In this document: positions 18,706-28,586 of the stretch, one piece after another
Layout: each line of letters opens with the position of its first letter
How positions within the stretch are numbered: the first letter of the stretch is position 1
Assembly: GCA_029856105.1 (NCBI GenBank)
Contig: JAHQWH010000015.1
Coordinates: forward strand, 164,543-228,542
Source: Promethearchaeia archaeon
GTDB lineage: Archaea; Asgardarchaeota; Lokiarchaeia; Sigyniarchaeales; SOKP01
Direction of reading: 5' to 3'
DNA length: 64,000 nt
The notes under the pieces: model-generated
Seen by the model: only the letters and a program-made list of their open reading frames with translations
Told to the model about the DNA's origin: nothing
Databases searched by the model: none
Made by a program: the position numbers and the translations under genes

Positions 18706-20886
18706 ATGATTTTAGCAGAAATGAAATATGAGCTTCACGAAGTCCAAAAAGGATACGCTAATAGGACTCTGTTCATTAATCTTTCAAACAATGAGATTAA
18801 AATCAAGCCTGTAACTGATATAATGAAAGAAAAGTTTATCGGTGGGAAAGGATTTGATCTTTGGCTCATGTGGAATGGACTTCCTCAAGATAGAATTGTT
18901 AAATGGGACGATTCCGAAAACGAAATTTGCATTTCTTCTGGACCTTTAGGAGGGAACATCTTTTACCCTGGTTCGGGGAAATCAATTGTTACAACAATAT
19001 CTCCTTTAACGGATATTATCGTGGATTCTAATGTTGGAGGTTATTTCGGTCCGTATTTAAAATTCTCGGGTTTTGATGCAATTGAAATTCAAGGTAAAGC
19101 TCAAAAAGAGGTTCTAATATACATAGATGGTGTTGAGGGTGTTGTTCAAATCAAAGAAGTTGAAAAATCAGAGGGGTTATCTAATTATTCTCATGAATTA
19201 ACTCAGCAACTTACTGAAGTGTACGCACAAGATGACCGTGAAAAACAACGAATCTCGGTCGTAACCACGGGTCCTGCCGCACAACACACGAATTGGGGGT
19301 TGTTAAACTTTTCTTGGTATGTTCCTGGCCGTAAATGGGCCTCAAGCAAACAAGCTGGGCGAGGGGGAATTGGGACCGTTTTTTATGATAAAAAAGTTAA
19401 AGCGTTGGTTTGTCGTACTCCAAAAGTTACAGTTGGTTCTAATCATCCTGCTAATTTAGAAGAAGCTAGAAAAGTAGGGATAGCACATACCCAAGAAATA
19501 ATTAAACTTGACCCAATACAAAACGAAATGCGTAGAGTTGGAACGGGACATCTTCCTGAGATCATGAATGTTACTGACCTTCTACCAACAGAAAATTATC
19601 GCTTCGGAAGACACAAAGAAATTAATGGAAAAGATATCCCGTATAGTAGAGAGATAATGAGAGAGATATATTCTGGAAAAGAAGGCGGGGATGGATGTTG
19701 GATTGGATGTACTGTTAGCTGTTCTCATTATTCAGAAGGCCACGAAGTTTTAACGGGACCATTTAAGGGTCAAAAATTGATTGTTGATGGCCCAGAATAC
19801 GAAACAATAGCCGGATGTGGGTCAAATTGGGGCGTTTGGGACCCAAAATGGGTTTTAGAAGTTAATTTTTACTGCGATACTTACGGCTTAGATACAATTT
19901 CAGTTGGGACAGGTATAGCATTTGTTATGGAGTGTTATGAAGCGGGTATTTTAAATAAGGAAAGGACTGGAGGATTGGAATTAAATTTCGGAGATGTTGA
20001 AGCTGCGGTTGAGTTAATTCACCACATGGCTAAAGGTAAAGGTTTTGGAGTTATAGTTGGAAAAGGTATTAAATATATGAAAAAATATTTTGTTGAAAAC
20101 TTTGGAGCGGACCCACAATTTGTTCAAGATATTGGTATGGAACACAAAGGTTTAGAATTTTCTGAGTATGTAACCAAAGAATCATTAGCGCAACAGGGGG
20201 GATATGGATTAACGAATAAAGGCCCACAACACGACGAGGCTTGGCTTATCTTTGACGATGTAATTAGAAACTCGATTCCAACATTCGAAGACAAAGCTAA
20301 AGCTTTGAGGTATTTCCCATTATGGAGAACTTGGTTTAGTTTATGCGGTTTATGCAAGCTACCGTGGAACGATATCCAACCATTAAGTCAAGCAGATTAC
20401 CCCCTCAAAGATCCTAAAACGGGAGAGTTAGTTCGAGCAAAAATTCCCGATCACGTTGAAAATTACGTTAAATATTATTCAGCAGTTACGGGACATCAAT
20501 CAACATCGAAAGATCTCATAAAGATGTCTGAAAGAGTGTATACATTTCAAAGGATATTTAACATTAGGTTGGGCAAAGGGCTTCGAAAACACGATTCAAA
20601 TCTACCTTATAGAGCAGTGGGACCAGTTACTCCACTTGAATACGAAAGTCGTGTTGAGAGGTACGATACACAGCTTAAAGAGTTAGGGCTTAAATTTAAC
20701 GGTAAATCAACCGAAGAAAAAATTACAATACTACGTAAGCATCGTGAAGAACAGTATACAAAACTTCAAGACGCGGTTTATTTAGAGCGAGGATGGAACA
20801 ATAACGGTTGTCCTACTATAGAGATGGTACGAAAATTGGGAATTGATTTTGACGAAGTAATTGATGTTATCTCTCCTTATCAATAA
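18706..20886 (+). CDS. Aldehyde:ferredoxin oxidoreductase family protein (tungsten enzyme)
   Basis: GYANRTLFINLSNNEIKIKPV, SSGPLGGNIFYPGSGKSIVTTISPLT, GCWIGCTVSCSHYSEG, GPEYETIAGCGSNWGVWD. Start may be ATG at 18721. Confidence 0.9.
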   Translation: MILAEMKYELHEVQKGYANRTLFINLSNNEIKIKPVTDIMKEKFIGGKGFDLWLMWNGLPQDRIVKWDDSENEICISSGPLGGNIFYPGSGKSIVTTISPLTDIIVDSNVGGYFGPYLKFSGFDAIEIQGKAQKEVLIYIDGVEGVVQIKEVEKSEGLSNYSHELTQQLTEVYAQDDREKQRISVVTTGPAAQHTNWGLLNFSWYVPGRKWASSKQAGRGGIGTVFYDKKVKALVCRTPKVTVGSNHPANLEEARKVGIAHTQEIIKLDPIQNEMRRVGTGHLPEIMNVTDLLPTENYRFGRHKEINGKDIPYSREIMREIYSGKEGGDGCWIGCTVSCSHYSEGHEVLTGPFKGQKLIVDGPEYETIAGCGSNWGVWDPKWVLEVNFYCDTYGLDTISVGTGIAFVMECYEAGILNKERTGGLELNFGDVEAAVELIHHMAKGKGFGVIVGKGIKYMKKYFVENFGADPQFVQDIGMEHKGLEFSEYVTKESLAQQGGYGLTNKGPQHDEAWLIFDDVIRNSIPTFEDKAKALRYFPLWRTWFSLCGLCKLPWNDIQPLSQADYPLKDPKTGELVRAKIPDHVENYVKYYSAVTGHQSTSKDLIKMSERVYTFQRIFNIRLGKGLRKHDSNLPYRAVGPVTPLEYESRVERYDTQLKELGLKFNGKSTEEKITILRKHREEQYTKLQDAVYLERGWNNNGCPTIEMVRKLGIDFDEVIDVISPYQ

Positions 20887-20913
20887 TAATAAATATTTTA
20901 AATATGATTCTAA

Positions 20914-22995
20914 ATGGAAAACATAACCAAACATCCCATCCTGGAAATTCCCGAAAGAAAGAGAATAAAATTCAAATTTGACGGGAAAGCATTAAACGGA
21001 TTTGAGGGAATGGTTATATCTTCAGCTTTATTTCTTAATAAAATTAAAATTTTTGGTCATCACATAAAAGATTCTAGTCCTCAGGGAATGTTTTGTGCTA
21101 ATGGACAATGCTCTCAGTGTAATGTAATCGCCGATGGTATTCCAGTAAAAGCTTGTATGACGCTTCTAACAGATGGAATGGAAATAAGAAGTTGTGATGG
21201 TTTACCAGAACTACCTCTTGTGGACAGTGCCGTAGAAGTTGGCGATATAGATATTATTAATACAGAAGTTCTTGTTATTGGTGGGGGTCCAGCTGGATTA
21301 TCGGCTACCAAACTTTTTGGAGAGCGTGGAATAGATGTCTTACTAATTGACGATAAAAATAGACTTGGCGGTAAACTAGTACTTCAAACCCACAAATTTT
21401 TTGGTTCCCAAGAAGTATATGCTGGTAAGCGCGGTATCGATATAGCAGAGATTCTTGGTGAGATTGTAAGTTCGTTGAACTCAATAAAAGTTTGGCTCAA
21501 TAGCACGGTTGTAGCTGTATTTAGCGACAATTTTATTGGTGTTTTGAAGAAAAATGAAGAATATGTGTTAGTTAGGCCGAATTATCTGTTGATTGCAACT
21601 GGAGCAAGAGAGAAAATGTTAGTTTTTCCGGGAAATACTCTTCCAGGAGTGTACGGTGCAGGTGCATTTCAAACTTTAGTTAACCGCGATCTCGTTAAAG
21701 CTGCCGATAAAGTTTTTATAGTTGGCGGTGGAAATGTTGGATTAATTGCGGGATATCACGCTATCCAAGCAGGAATAGATGTTGTTGGTTTGATCGAAGC
21801 TCTATCTCTATGTGGTGGTTATAGAGTTCACGAAGATAAACTTAGAAGGTTAGGAGTTCCCATTTACACCAATCATACAATTATTTCTGCAAACGGCCAA
21901 AGCAAGGTAGAATCGATCACAATTGGTAAATTAGACGATAAATTTAACCTTATTCCCGGAACTGAAAGAACATTTAGTTGCGATACTATCTTAATTGCGG
22001 TAGGGTTAAATCCCGTTAACGAATTTTATAACAAAGCAAAACAATTCAATATGAAAGTTAGGGTTGCTGGAGACGCTCAAGAAATTGCTGAAGCGTCAGC
22101 TGCGATTTTTACAGGAAGAATTGAAGCGCTAAAAATGCTAAAAGAAATGGGAATCGAAATAGAAGAAAATATCGATGAATTGGAAAAATTTGCAAACATT
22201 ATGAAAGCAAAACCTCCAGCTCCCCGTGAAATAAAAATAATTGAAAAAGAAGATGGTATTTTTCCTCTCTTTCATTGCAATCAAGAAATTCCTTGTAACC
22301 CTTGCACATCTGTGTGTCCTCAAGGGCAAATTGAGACCGTGGATAACTTAATCACGCAATTACCATACTTTAAAGGCGAAGAGGACTGTATAGGCTGCGG
22401 AAAGTGCGTAGCTGTATGTCCGGGATTGGCAGTAACGCTAGTTGACTATCGAAAAGACAAGGAATACCCATCAGTTACATTTCCTCTTGAATTAACTTCT
22501 GAAAAAATAAGTGTTGGGCAAAAAGTTATCGTTGTAAGCGATAACCGAGAATTAGGAGAATTTGAAGTTAAACGCTCAAGATTTCTTAAAGAGTTTCCAA
22601 AAACTCTATTAATTACCGTCAAAATTCCTGCAGAATTAGCAAAAATTGCCGTTGCTATCAAACTTCAAAAAACTACGTATGATCAACCCTTAGATATATA
22701 TCAAAAATCCTATACTGACGACGATGTTATAGTTTGTAGGTGTGAACGCGTATCAGTGGGCGAAATTCGAAAATGGATTCGATATGGAATTAAAGATCTC
22801 AACGAATTAAAAGCTTTGACTAAAGTTGGAATGGGAGCTTGCGGCGGGAAGACTTGTACGCCATTAATTAATCGGATTTTTCGCGAAGAAGGCGTTTTAC
22901 CGGAAGAGGTTATTCCTAGCACAAGTAGGCCATTATTTATAGAAGTCCCTATGAGTGCTTTTGCTAGAGCTAAAGTAAAGAAGGGAGGTAAATAA
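20914..22995 (+). CDS. Multi-domain Fe-S/FAD oxidoreductase: N-terminal 2Fe-2S, Rossmann FAD/NAD, 2x[4Fe-4S], C-terminal BFD-like [2Fe-2S] (HcnAB/proline-dehydrogenase-alpha-like)
   Basis: CANGQCSQCNV; VIGGGPAGLSATKLFGERG; CNPCTSVCPQGQI...CIGCGKCVAVCPG; CRCERVSVGEI...GACGGKTCTPLI. Confidence 0.85.
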   Translation: MENITKHPILEIPERKRIKFKFDGKALNGFEGMVISSALFLNKIKIFGHHIKDSSPQGMFCANGQCSQCNVIADGIPVKACMTLLTDGMEIRSCDGLPELPLVDSAVEVGDIDIINTEVLVIGGGPAGLSATKLFGERGIDVLLIDDKNRLGGKLVLQTHKFFGSQEVYAGKRGIDIAEILGEIVSSLNSIKVWLNSTVVAVFSDNFIGVLKKNEEYVLVRPNYLLIATGAREKMLVFPGNTLPGVYGAGAFQTLVNRDLVKAADKVFIVGGGNVGLIAGYHAIQAGIDVVGLIEALSLCGGYRVHEDKLRRLGVPIYTNHTIISANGQSKVESITIGKLDDKFNLIPGTERTFSCDTILIAVGLNPVNEFYNKAKQFNMKVRVAGDAQEIAEASAAIFTGRIEALKMLKEMGIEIEENIDELEKFANIMKAKPPAPREIKIIEKEDGIFPLFHCNQEIPCNPCTSVCPQGQIETVDNLITQLPYFKGEEDCIGCGKCVAVCPGLAVTLVDYRKDKEYPSVTFPLELTSEKISVGQKVIVVSDNRELGEFEVKRSRFLKEFPKTLLITVKIPAELAKIAVAIKLQKTTYDQPLDIYQKSYTDDDVIVCRCERVSVGEIRKWIRYGIKDLNELKALTKVGMGACGGKTCTPLINRIFREEGVLPEEVIPSTSRPLFIEVPMSAFARAKVKKGGK

Positions 22996-22997
22996 TC

Positions 22998-24164
22998 CTG
23001 GTAGAATTCGACGTGGTTATCATAGGGGCAGGAAGTGTTGGAGTTCCAACGGCCTTAGCTACTGCAGAGAATGGACTTAAAACACTCGTTTTAGATTCTC
23101 TTCCTTCCGTTGCCCAAGGGGATAATAAGCACGCTATTGGAGGGATCAGAGCTACACATTCGCTCAAAAGTAAGATATGGTTATGTCAAAGATCTATAGA
23201 AGTTTTTTCTACTTGGAGGGATTTACACGGTGATGACATCTGGTGGGAACAAGGAGGGTACTCCTTTTTAGCTTTTACCGAAGAACACGAAAAAATGCTA
23301 AAAGAGACAGTTCGACAACAAAAAGAATATGGGTTAAATATAAAATATGTAGACAAAGAAAAAATAAAAGAACTTATACCTGGGATTAATAGTGAGAATT
23401 TATTAGGAGGCACATTTAGTCCTGAAGATGGAAATGCTTCTCCGTTATTATCTCTTCATTCATTTTATCGTAAATCTAAAGAATTAGGAGCTGAATATAA
23501 CTTTAATGAAGAAGTTATTGATATTATTACAAAAGATAAAGCAGTTTTAGGAGTTAAAACTAGTAAAGCTGAATATAAAACACAATTTGTAATTAATGCT
23601 GCAGGCGGTCGCGCTAAAGACATTGGAGATATGATTGGTATTGATTTACCCGTCATTCCTGAAAGCCATGAAGCAGGGATCACGGAGCCAGTTAAGAAAT
23701 TCTTCTCTACGATGGTAATTGATATTAACCCTGCCACAGATACAAAGTTTGGAAACTCAAAAAATTACTATTTTTATCAAAACAAAGAAGGAAAAGTTAT
23801 CTTTTGTTTGACTCCTGATCCTAATATTCCCGGCATAGATCGACGCGAAACAAGCTTATACTTACCTCAAATTTCAAAACGTATGGTTAATTTATTACCT
23901 CGATTAAAAAATATAAAAATTAGGAGAACATGGCGCGGTTTGTACCCTATGTCACCAGATGGCAATCCAATTATCGGCAAAGTTAACGATATTGAAGGAT
24001 ATATTAATGCTGTTGGATTATGTGGACAGGGATTTATGCTGGGGCCAGGCCTTGGCGAACTATTAAGTCGCTTACTAATAGATAAATTAAATCAAAAGGA
24101 TAAAGAAATTTTAACCGAACTTGCATACGGACGAGATTTTTTTGAAGTAGAAGATTTAAAGTAA
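22998..24164 (+). CDS. FAD-dependent amine/amino-acid dehydrogenase (DAO family; sarcosine oxidase beta / HcnC / proline dehydrogenase beta-like)
   Basis: VEFDVVIIGAGSVGVPTALATAENG; TWRGLYPMSPDGNPIIGKV. ORF track starts at GTG 23013, but the SD GGAGGT (22984-22989) and homology suggest CTG 22998. Confidence 0.85.
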   Translation: MVEFDVVIIGAGSVGVPTALATAENGLKTLVLDSLPSVAQGDNKHAIGGIRATHSLKSKIWLCQRSIEVFSTWRDLHGDDIWWEQGGYSFLAFTEEHEKMLKETVRQQKEYGLNIKYVDKEKIKELIPGINSENLLGGTFSPEDGNASPLLSLHSFYRKSKELGAEYNFNEEVIDIITKDKAVLGVKTSKAEYKTQFVINAAGGRAKDIGDMIGIDLPVIPESHEAGITEPVKKFFSTMVIDINPATDTKFGNSKNYYFYQNKEGKVIFCLTPDPNIPGIDRRETSLYLPQISKRMVNLLPRLKNIKIRRTWRGLYPMSPDGNPIIGKVNDIEGYINAVGLCGQGFMLGPGLGELLSRLLIDKLNQKDKEILTELAYGRDFFEVEDLK

Positions 24165-24245
24165 ACATTATGATAAATAATCCTATAAATCAAGTTAAAC
24201 TAATAAATTTGATAAATAAATAAACAATAAAATTATAAAGTAAAA

Positions 24246-25190
24246 GTGGTATTAAAAATGGTCCGACATTTAACCAAAATTTCTGACTTTTCTAAAGCAG
24301 AATGTGAGAATGTAATTAATAAAGCAATAGAAATTAAGAAGAATCCAGACAAATTTGACACTGCCTTAAAAGGAGAGACGCTTTTAATGGTATTTGAAAA
24401 ACCATCGCTAAGAACTAGAATCTCTTTTGAAGTAGGAATGCAACAGTTAGGTGGTCATGCGATTTTTTATTCAATAAAGGAATCTCCTCTTGGCAAGAAA
24501 GAAAATATTCACGACACAGCAAAAACTGCCTCGAGATTCGTTCATTTAATAGCAGCAAGAGTGTTTAAAAGACATGATATTTGGGATTTAGCCCAATATG
24601 CAGATGTCCCAGTAATTAATATGCTTGACGATTTCGCGCATCCGTGTCAAATGATTGGGGATTTTTTAACTATAAAAGAAAAGAAAGAAAGATTGGAAGA
24701 TTTAAAAATAGCCTACTTTGGAGATGCGTATAACAATGTTACCTACGATTTAATGCGAATAGCCGCTATGTTTGGTCTAAAGTTAGATGTTGCTTGTCCA
24801 GAGGGAACAGCTTATACGCCTGAACAAATTGTTCTTGAAGAGGTGGCTCAAATTTCAAAAAAAACTGGAGCAAAAGTGAATGTAGTTCATAATGCTTTCG
24901 ATGCTGCAAAAGATTCTGACATAATTTATACCGATTCTTGGATGTCTTACGGTATTCCAGTTGAAGAAGAGGATGACCGAAGGAAGATTTTCATGCCATA
25001 TCAAGTATCTCTAAAAATAATGAAAGCCGCGAAACCAGACGCAATTTTTATGAATTGTTTACCGGCAAAACGAGGTTACGAACAAACCGCTGAAGTTATT
25101 GATGGTTCTCAATCAATTGTATTTGATCAAGCAGAAAATAGATTACATGGTCAAAAAGCAATTATGCTCTTTTTACGAGAAAAATTTTAA
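24246..25190 (+). CDS. argF: Ornithine carbamoyltransferase
   Basis: FEKPSLRTRISFEVGMQQLGGHA (SxRTR), DDFAHPCQMIGDFLTI, FMNCLPAKRGYEQTAEVIDG. Confidence 0.93.
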   Translation: MVLKMVRHLTKISDFSKAECENVINKAIEIKKNPDKFDTALKGETLLMVFEKPSLRTRISFEVGMQQLGGHAIFYSIKESPLGKKENIHDTAKTASRFVHLIAARVFKRHDIWDLAQYADVPVINMLDDFAHPCQMIGDFLTIKEKKERLEDLKIAYFGDAYNNVTYDLMRIAAMFGLKLDVACPEGTAYTPEQIVLEEVAQISKKTGAKVNVVHNAFDAAKDSDIIYTDSWMSYGIPVEEEDDRRKIFMPYQVSLKIMKAAKPDAIFMNCLPAKRGYEQTAEVIDGSQSIVFDQAENRLHGQKAIMLFLREKF

Positions 25191-25254
25191 ATAGTAAGTT
25201 AGATATTATTATTTTTTCAATTTTGGTAATTATCTAACTACTAGAGGTTTTTTT

Positions 25255-26169
25255 TTGAAAACATTAATCGTTGCGCTTGGAGGAAATGCCCTCATTAAAC
25301 CTGGGGAAAGAGGAACCCCCGAACAAATGATTAATAATCTACAATCCCCTATTAAACAAATTGCAGAATTATCTGAAGAGTATAATATTATTATTACCCA
25401 TGGCAATGGCCCTCAAGTAGGTGCGCTACTCCTTCAACAAGAAGCTACCGATGAGATTACAAGAATGCCTTTACAAATTTTAGTAGCCGAAACTCAAGGA
25501 CAGATTGGATTTTTAATTGAATCGACCCTTGATGAAGAGCTCATGCACCTTGGGATTGACCTTGATAAATATTTTATTACTGTTTTGACTTATGTTGAAG
25601 TTGATCCCAACGATCGAGCGTTTAAACACCCAACTAAACCAATTGGACCTATATATAAAAAAAAGCAACCTGGATATGTGAAGACTTCCAAAGGTTGGAG
25701 GCGGGTAGTTCCATCACCAAAACCATTAAGAATTGTTCAATCACGAGAAATTAAAAAGTTAATCCAAGAGAACTTCATCGTTATATCTTGTGGTGGTGGT
25801 GGAATTCCTGTAATGAAGGAAGGAACTCGCTTTCAAGGTATTGAAGCCGTTATCGATAAAGATCTCGCAAGCGCAAAGTTAGGCGAACAAGTAAACGCAG
25901 ATATTTTAATAATTGCTACAGATGTAGAAAAAGTGGCGTTAAATTACGGCAGAATTGATTATAAGTACCTCGATAGGGTTTCAACAACAGATGCAAAAGA
26001 ATACATGAAGCAAGAACATTTTCCTCCTGGAAGTATGGGTCCTAAAATACAAGCAGTAATAAATTTCTTAGAATCTGGTGGCGAGCAAGCCATTATAACT
26101 TCAATTGAAAAAATTAAAGAAGCTTTAGAGGGTACATCCGGTACCCATTTCTTTATTAAGGATAATTAA
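25255..26169 (+). CDS. arcC: Carbamate kinase
   Basis: IVALGGNALIKPGERGTPEQM, ITHGNGPQVGALLLQQEA, VISCGGGGIPV, GSMGPKIQAVINFLESGG; TTG start. Confidence 0.94.
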   Translation: MKTLIVALGGNALIKPGERGTPEQMINNLQSPIKQIAELSEEYNIIITHGNGPQVGALLLQQEATDEITRMPLQILVAETQGQIGFLIESTLDEELMHLGIDLDKYFITVLTYVEVDPNDRAFKHPTKPIGPIYKKKQPGYVKTSKGWRRVVPSPKPLRIVQSREIKKLIQENFIVISCGGGGIPVMKEGTRFQGIEAVIDKDLASAKLGEQVNADILIIATDVEKVALNYGRIDYKYLDRVSTTDAKEYMKQEHFPPGSMGPKIQAVINFLESGGEQAIITSIEKIKEALEGTSGTHFFIKDN

Positions 26170-26280
26170 TTTATATAAAATAAGCAGATTATACCCGTAA
26201 ATCAAATAATTCTTAATTTCTATATAAAATAAGATTATGTAATAAATATATAATTATAAATAATCTAAAATAGCATATAC

Positions 26281-26940
26281 ATGGTTAGAAAAATTGATAA
26301 AGATATCAAGCAATACTATGCCGACAGAGCATATGAATATAATAAGACATATTTAAGACCTGAACGTCAAAAAGATATTAAAAAACTTCATAAATTGCTA
26401 ACCACCCTATTAAAAGGTCATTTGGTACTTGAGGTTGCATGTGGAACTGGCTATTGGACTAAGACAATTGCATCGGTTTCAAAATTTATTACTGCTGTTG
26501 ATGTAAATGATGAAGTTCTTCAAATAGCAAAAAGTCGCAGAATTCCTTCAGATAAGGTAATTTATGTTCAAGATGATGTTTATAAATTAAATAAAATTCA
26601 AAATAATTTTTCTGCTGGTTTTGCTGGTTTTTGGTGGTCGCACATATTAAAATCTAAATTAAAAAGATTTATTGCCTTATTTCATTCAAAGCTTCAACCA
26701 AACGCTCTTGTTATTTTTATTGATAATCGACGTGTGAAGGGAAGCTCTACACCAATAAGTCGAATTGATATTCATGGAAATTCTTACCAAATAAGGAAAT
26801 TAGAGGATGGTCGAGAATATGAAATATTGAAAAATTTTCCTACTAAGAAAGAAATTCGCGAAACTATTGGAAATAAAGTTAAAAATCTTAAGATTAAATT
26901 TTTGACATATTTTTGGATTGTATCATATAATATTGAATAA
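26281..26940 (+). CDS. Class I SAM-dependent methyltransferase
   Basis: LVLEVACGTGYWTKTIASVSKFITAVDVNDEVL. Confidence 0.8.
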   Translation: MVRKIDKDIKQYYADRAYEYNKTYLRPERQKDIKKLHKLLTTLLKGHLVLEVACGTGYWTKTIASVSKFITAVDVNDEVLQIAKSRRIPSDKVIYVQDDVYKLNKIQNNFSAGFAGFWWSHILKSKLKRFIALFHSKLQPNALVIFIDNRRVKGSSTPISRIDIHGNSYQIRKLEDGREYEILKNFPTKKEIRETIGNKVKNLKIKFLTYFWIVSYNIE

Positions 26941-27105
26941 TATGTTTCATAAACGGACTTATTTGACATAAATAAATCTCACATAAAAACAAAGTTAATT
27001 TTTAATTTACAAAAAAAAATAGTTGTATCTGATTTTGGGAAAAATTTTTTAAAATTACGGTTATAACCCAATTTTTATATAAAAAATAAGTTAGATTTTA
27101 ATTCT

Positions 27106-28365
27106 TTACGCTACCAGCACATTTTCGATAATTTTCAAAGCCCAATCGATTTGATCTTTAGTTATAATTAGAGGCGGGGCAAAACGAATAATTGTAGAAT
27201 GAGTGTGTTTGGCCAACACGCCCTTATCTTTAAACATTTCGACTATGTGCCTTGCATCTGATTCAAATTCAATCGCTAATAATAGACCTTTACCTCTAAC
27301 CTCTTTTATTGGAACTATAGTTTTCTTTTTTGCGATATTTCTAAGCCCTTCTAGAAAATAACCTCCAAATTCTTTGGCTCTTTGAGCTAAATGGTCGTCA
27401 ATATGAATCTCTAACGATTTCATAGCAACCGCACTAGCTAAAGGGTTTCCTCCAAATGTGCTTCCATGCGTTCCAGGTTTAATAACATCAGGACCAATTA
27501 TATCTTTAGTAGTGACTATTGCAGAAACGGGATAAACGCCTCCGCCAAGCGCCTTTCCAAGTAACATCGCGTCAGGCTTCACATTTTCGTGGTCACATCC
27601 AAAAAACGCCCCAGTTCTTCCAAAACCAGTCTGAATCTCGTCAGCAATCATCAGAACATTGTACTTTGTACAGATCTCTCTAACTTTTTTTATGTATCCT
27701 TCAGGAGGGATTTTTACGCCAGCCTCTCCTTGAATTGGCTCAAATAGGAACGCCGCTACTTTTTCAGGGCCGATTTCTAAAATTATATTTTCTAATTCTT
27801 CAGCATCTCCATACGGAATAATTATAAACCCAGGAGTGTAAGGTCCGAAGTTTCCATAGTATCTTACAGCTTCAATATCCGTACTAAATCCTGCTATTGT
27901 TATTGACCTTCCATGAAAATTATCTCTGCAAACAATAATTTTAGCTTCGTTTTTAGGAATCTTCTTTTTAATATAACCCCATGCTCTCGCAACTTTTAAA
28001 CCAGAAGAGACCGCTTCAGTTCCCGTGTTCATTGGAAGCGCCATTATTCCAGAATTGTTTGGATCGTTGATATGCGGTCCAACGACTTCGCACAATTTTT
28101 TTAAAAAGGGACCCATCATATCGTTATAGAACGCACGAGATGTTAAAGTGACCTTATCTGCTTGTTCTTTTAAAGCTTTTATAATTTCGGGGTGACAATG
28201 CCCCGTATTTTGGGAAGAATAGGCAGATAAACAATCAATATATTTATTTCCTTCGGGGTCGTATACCCATACACCCTCCGCTTTTGAAATAACGACGGGA
28301 ATCGGGTGATAATTATGAGCGCAGTATTCATTATCCAAATCTATATAATATTTTGAGTCGGGCAA
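27106..28365 (-). CDS. rocD: Ornithine--oxo-acid aminotransferase (class III)
   Basis: NYHPIPVVISKAEGVWVYDPEGNKYIDCLSAYSSQNTGHCHPEI, IADEIQTGFGRTG, LLGKALGGGVYPVSAIV, GTHGSTFGGNPLASAVA. Confidence 0.9.
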   Translation of the reverse strand: MPDSKYYIDLDNEYCAHNYHPIPVVISKAEGVWVYDPEGNKYIDCLSAYSSQNTGHCHPEIIKALKEQADKVTLTSRAFYNDMMGPFLKKLCEVVGPHINDPNNSGIMALPMNTGTEAVSSGLKVARAWGYIKKKIPKNEAKIIVCRDNFHGRSITIAGFSTDIEAVRYYGNFGPYTPGFIIIPYGDAEELENIILEIGPEKVAAFLFEPIQGEAGVKIPPEGYIKKVREICTKYNVLMIADEIQTGFGRTGAFFGCDHENVKPDAMLLGKALGGGVYPVSAIVTTKDIIGPDVIKPGTHGSTFGGNPLASAVAMKSLEIHIDDHLAQRAKEFGGYFLEGLRNIAKKKTIVPIKEVRGKGLLLAIEFESDARHIVEMFKDKGVLAKHTHSTIIRFAPPLIITKDQIDWALKIIENVLVA

Positions 28366-28586
28366 ACTATTACACTATTTCTTTCAATTATTTTTATGAT
28401 TATTTATTAGAAAGTTTCGATTCTTTAAAATGTTAGACGTTCTACTTATTTATTATGGGATTAGAAGGGGTAAATAAACTTAGAGATAGAAAATTAAATT
28501 CAAGAAAAAGATTTATAAATGAATTGAAGATAAATAGATAATATACTTAAAAAGATAAGAGTCGAAAATTTAAATAGTGAAAAAGC

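Noticed and set aside
23465-23737. Various antisense ORFs inside metabolic genes (e.g. 2153..2440, 5217..5564, 7918..8139, 13679..13939, 20124..20357, 22446..22661, 49557..49961, 53085..53381, 57300..57644)
   Set aside because: All lie opposite well-supported coding regions and have atypical composition.
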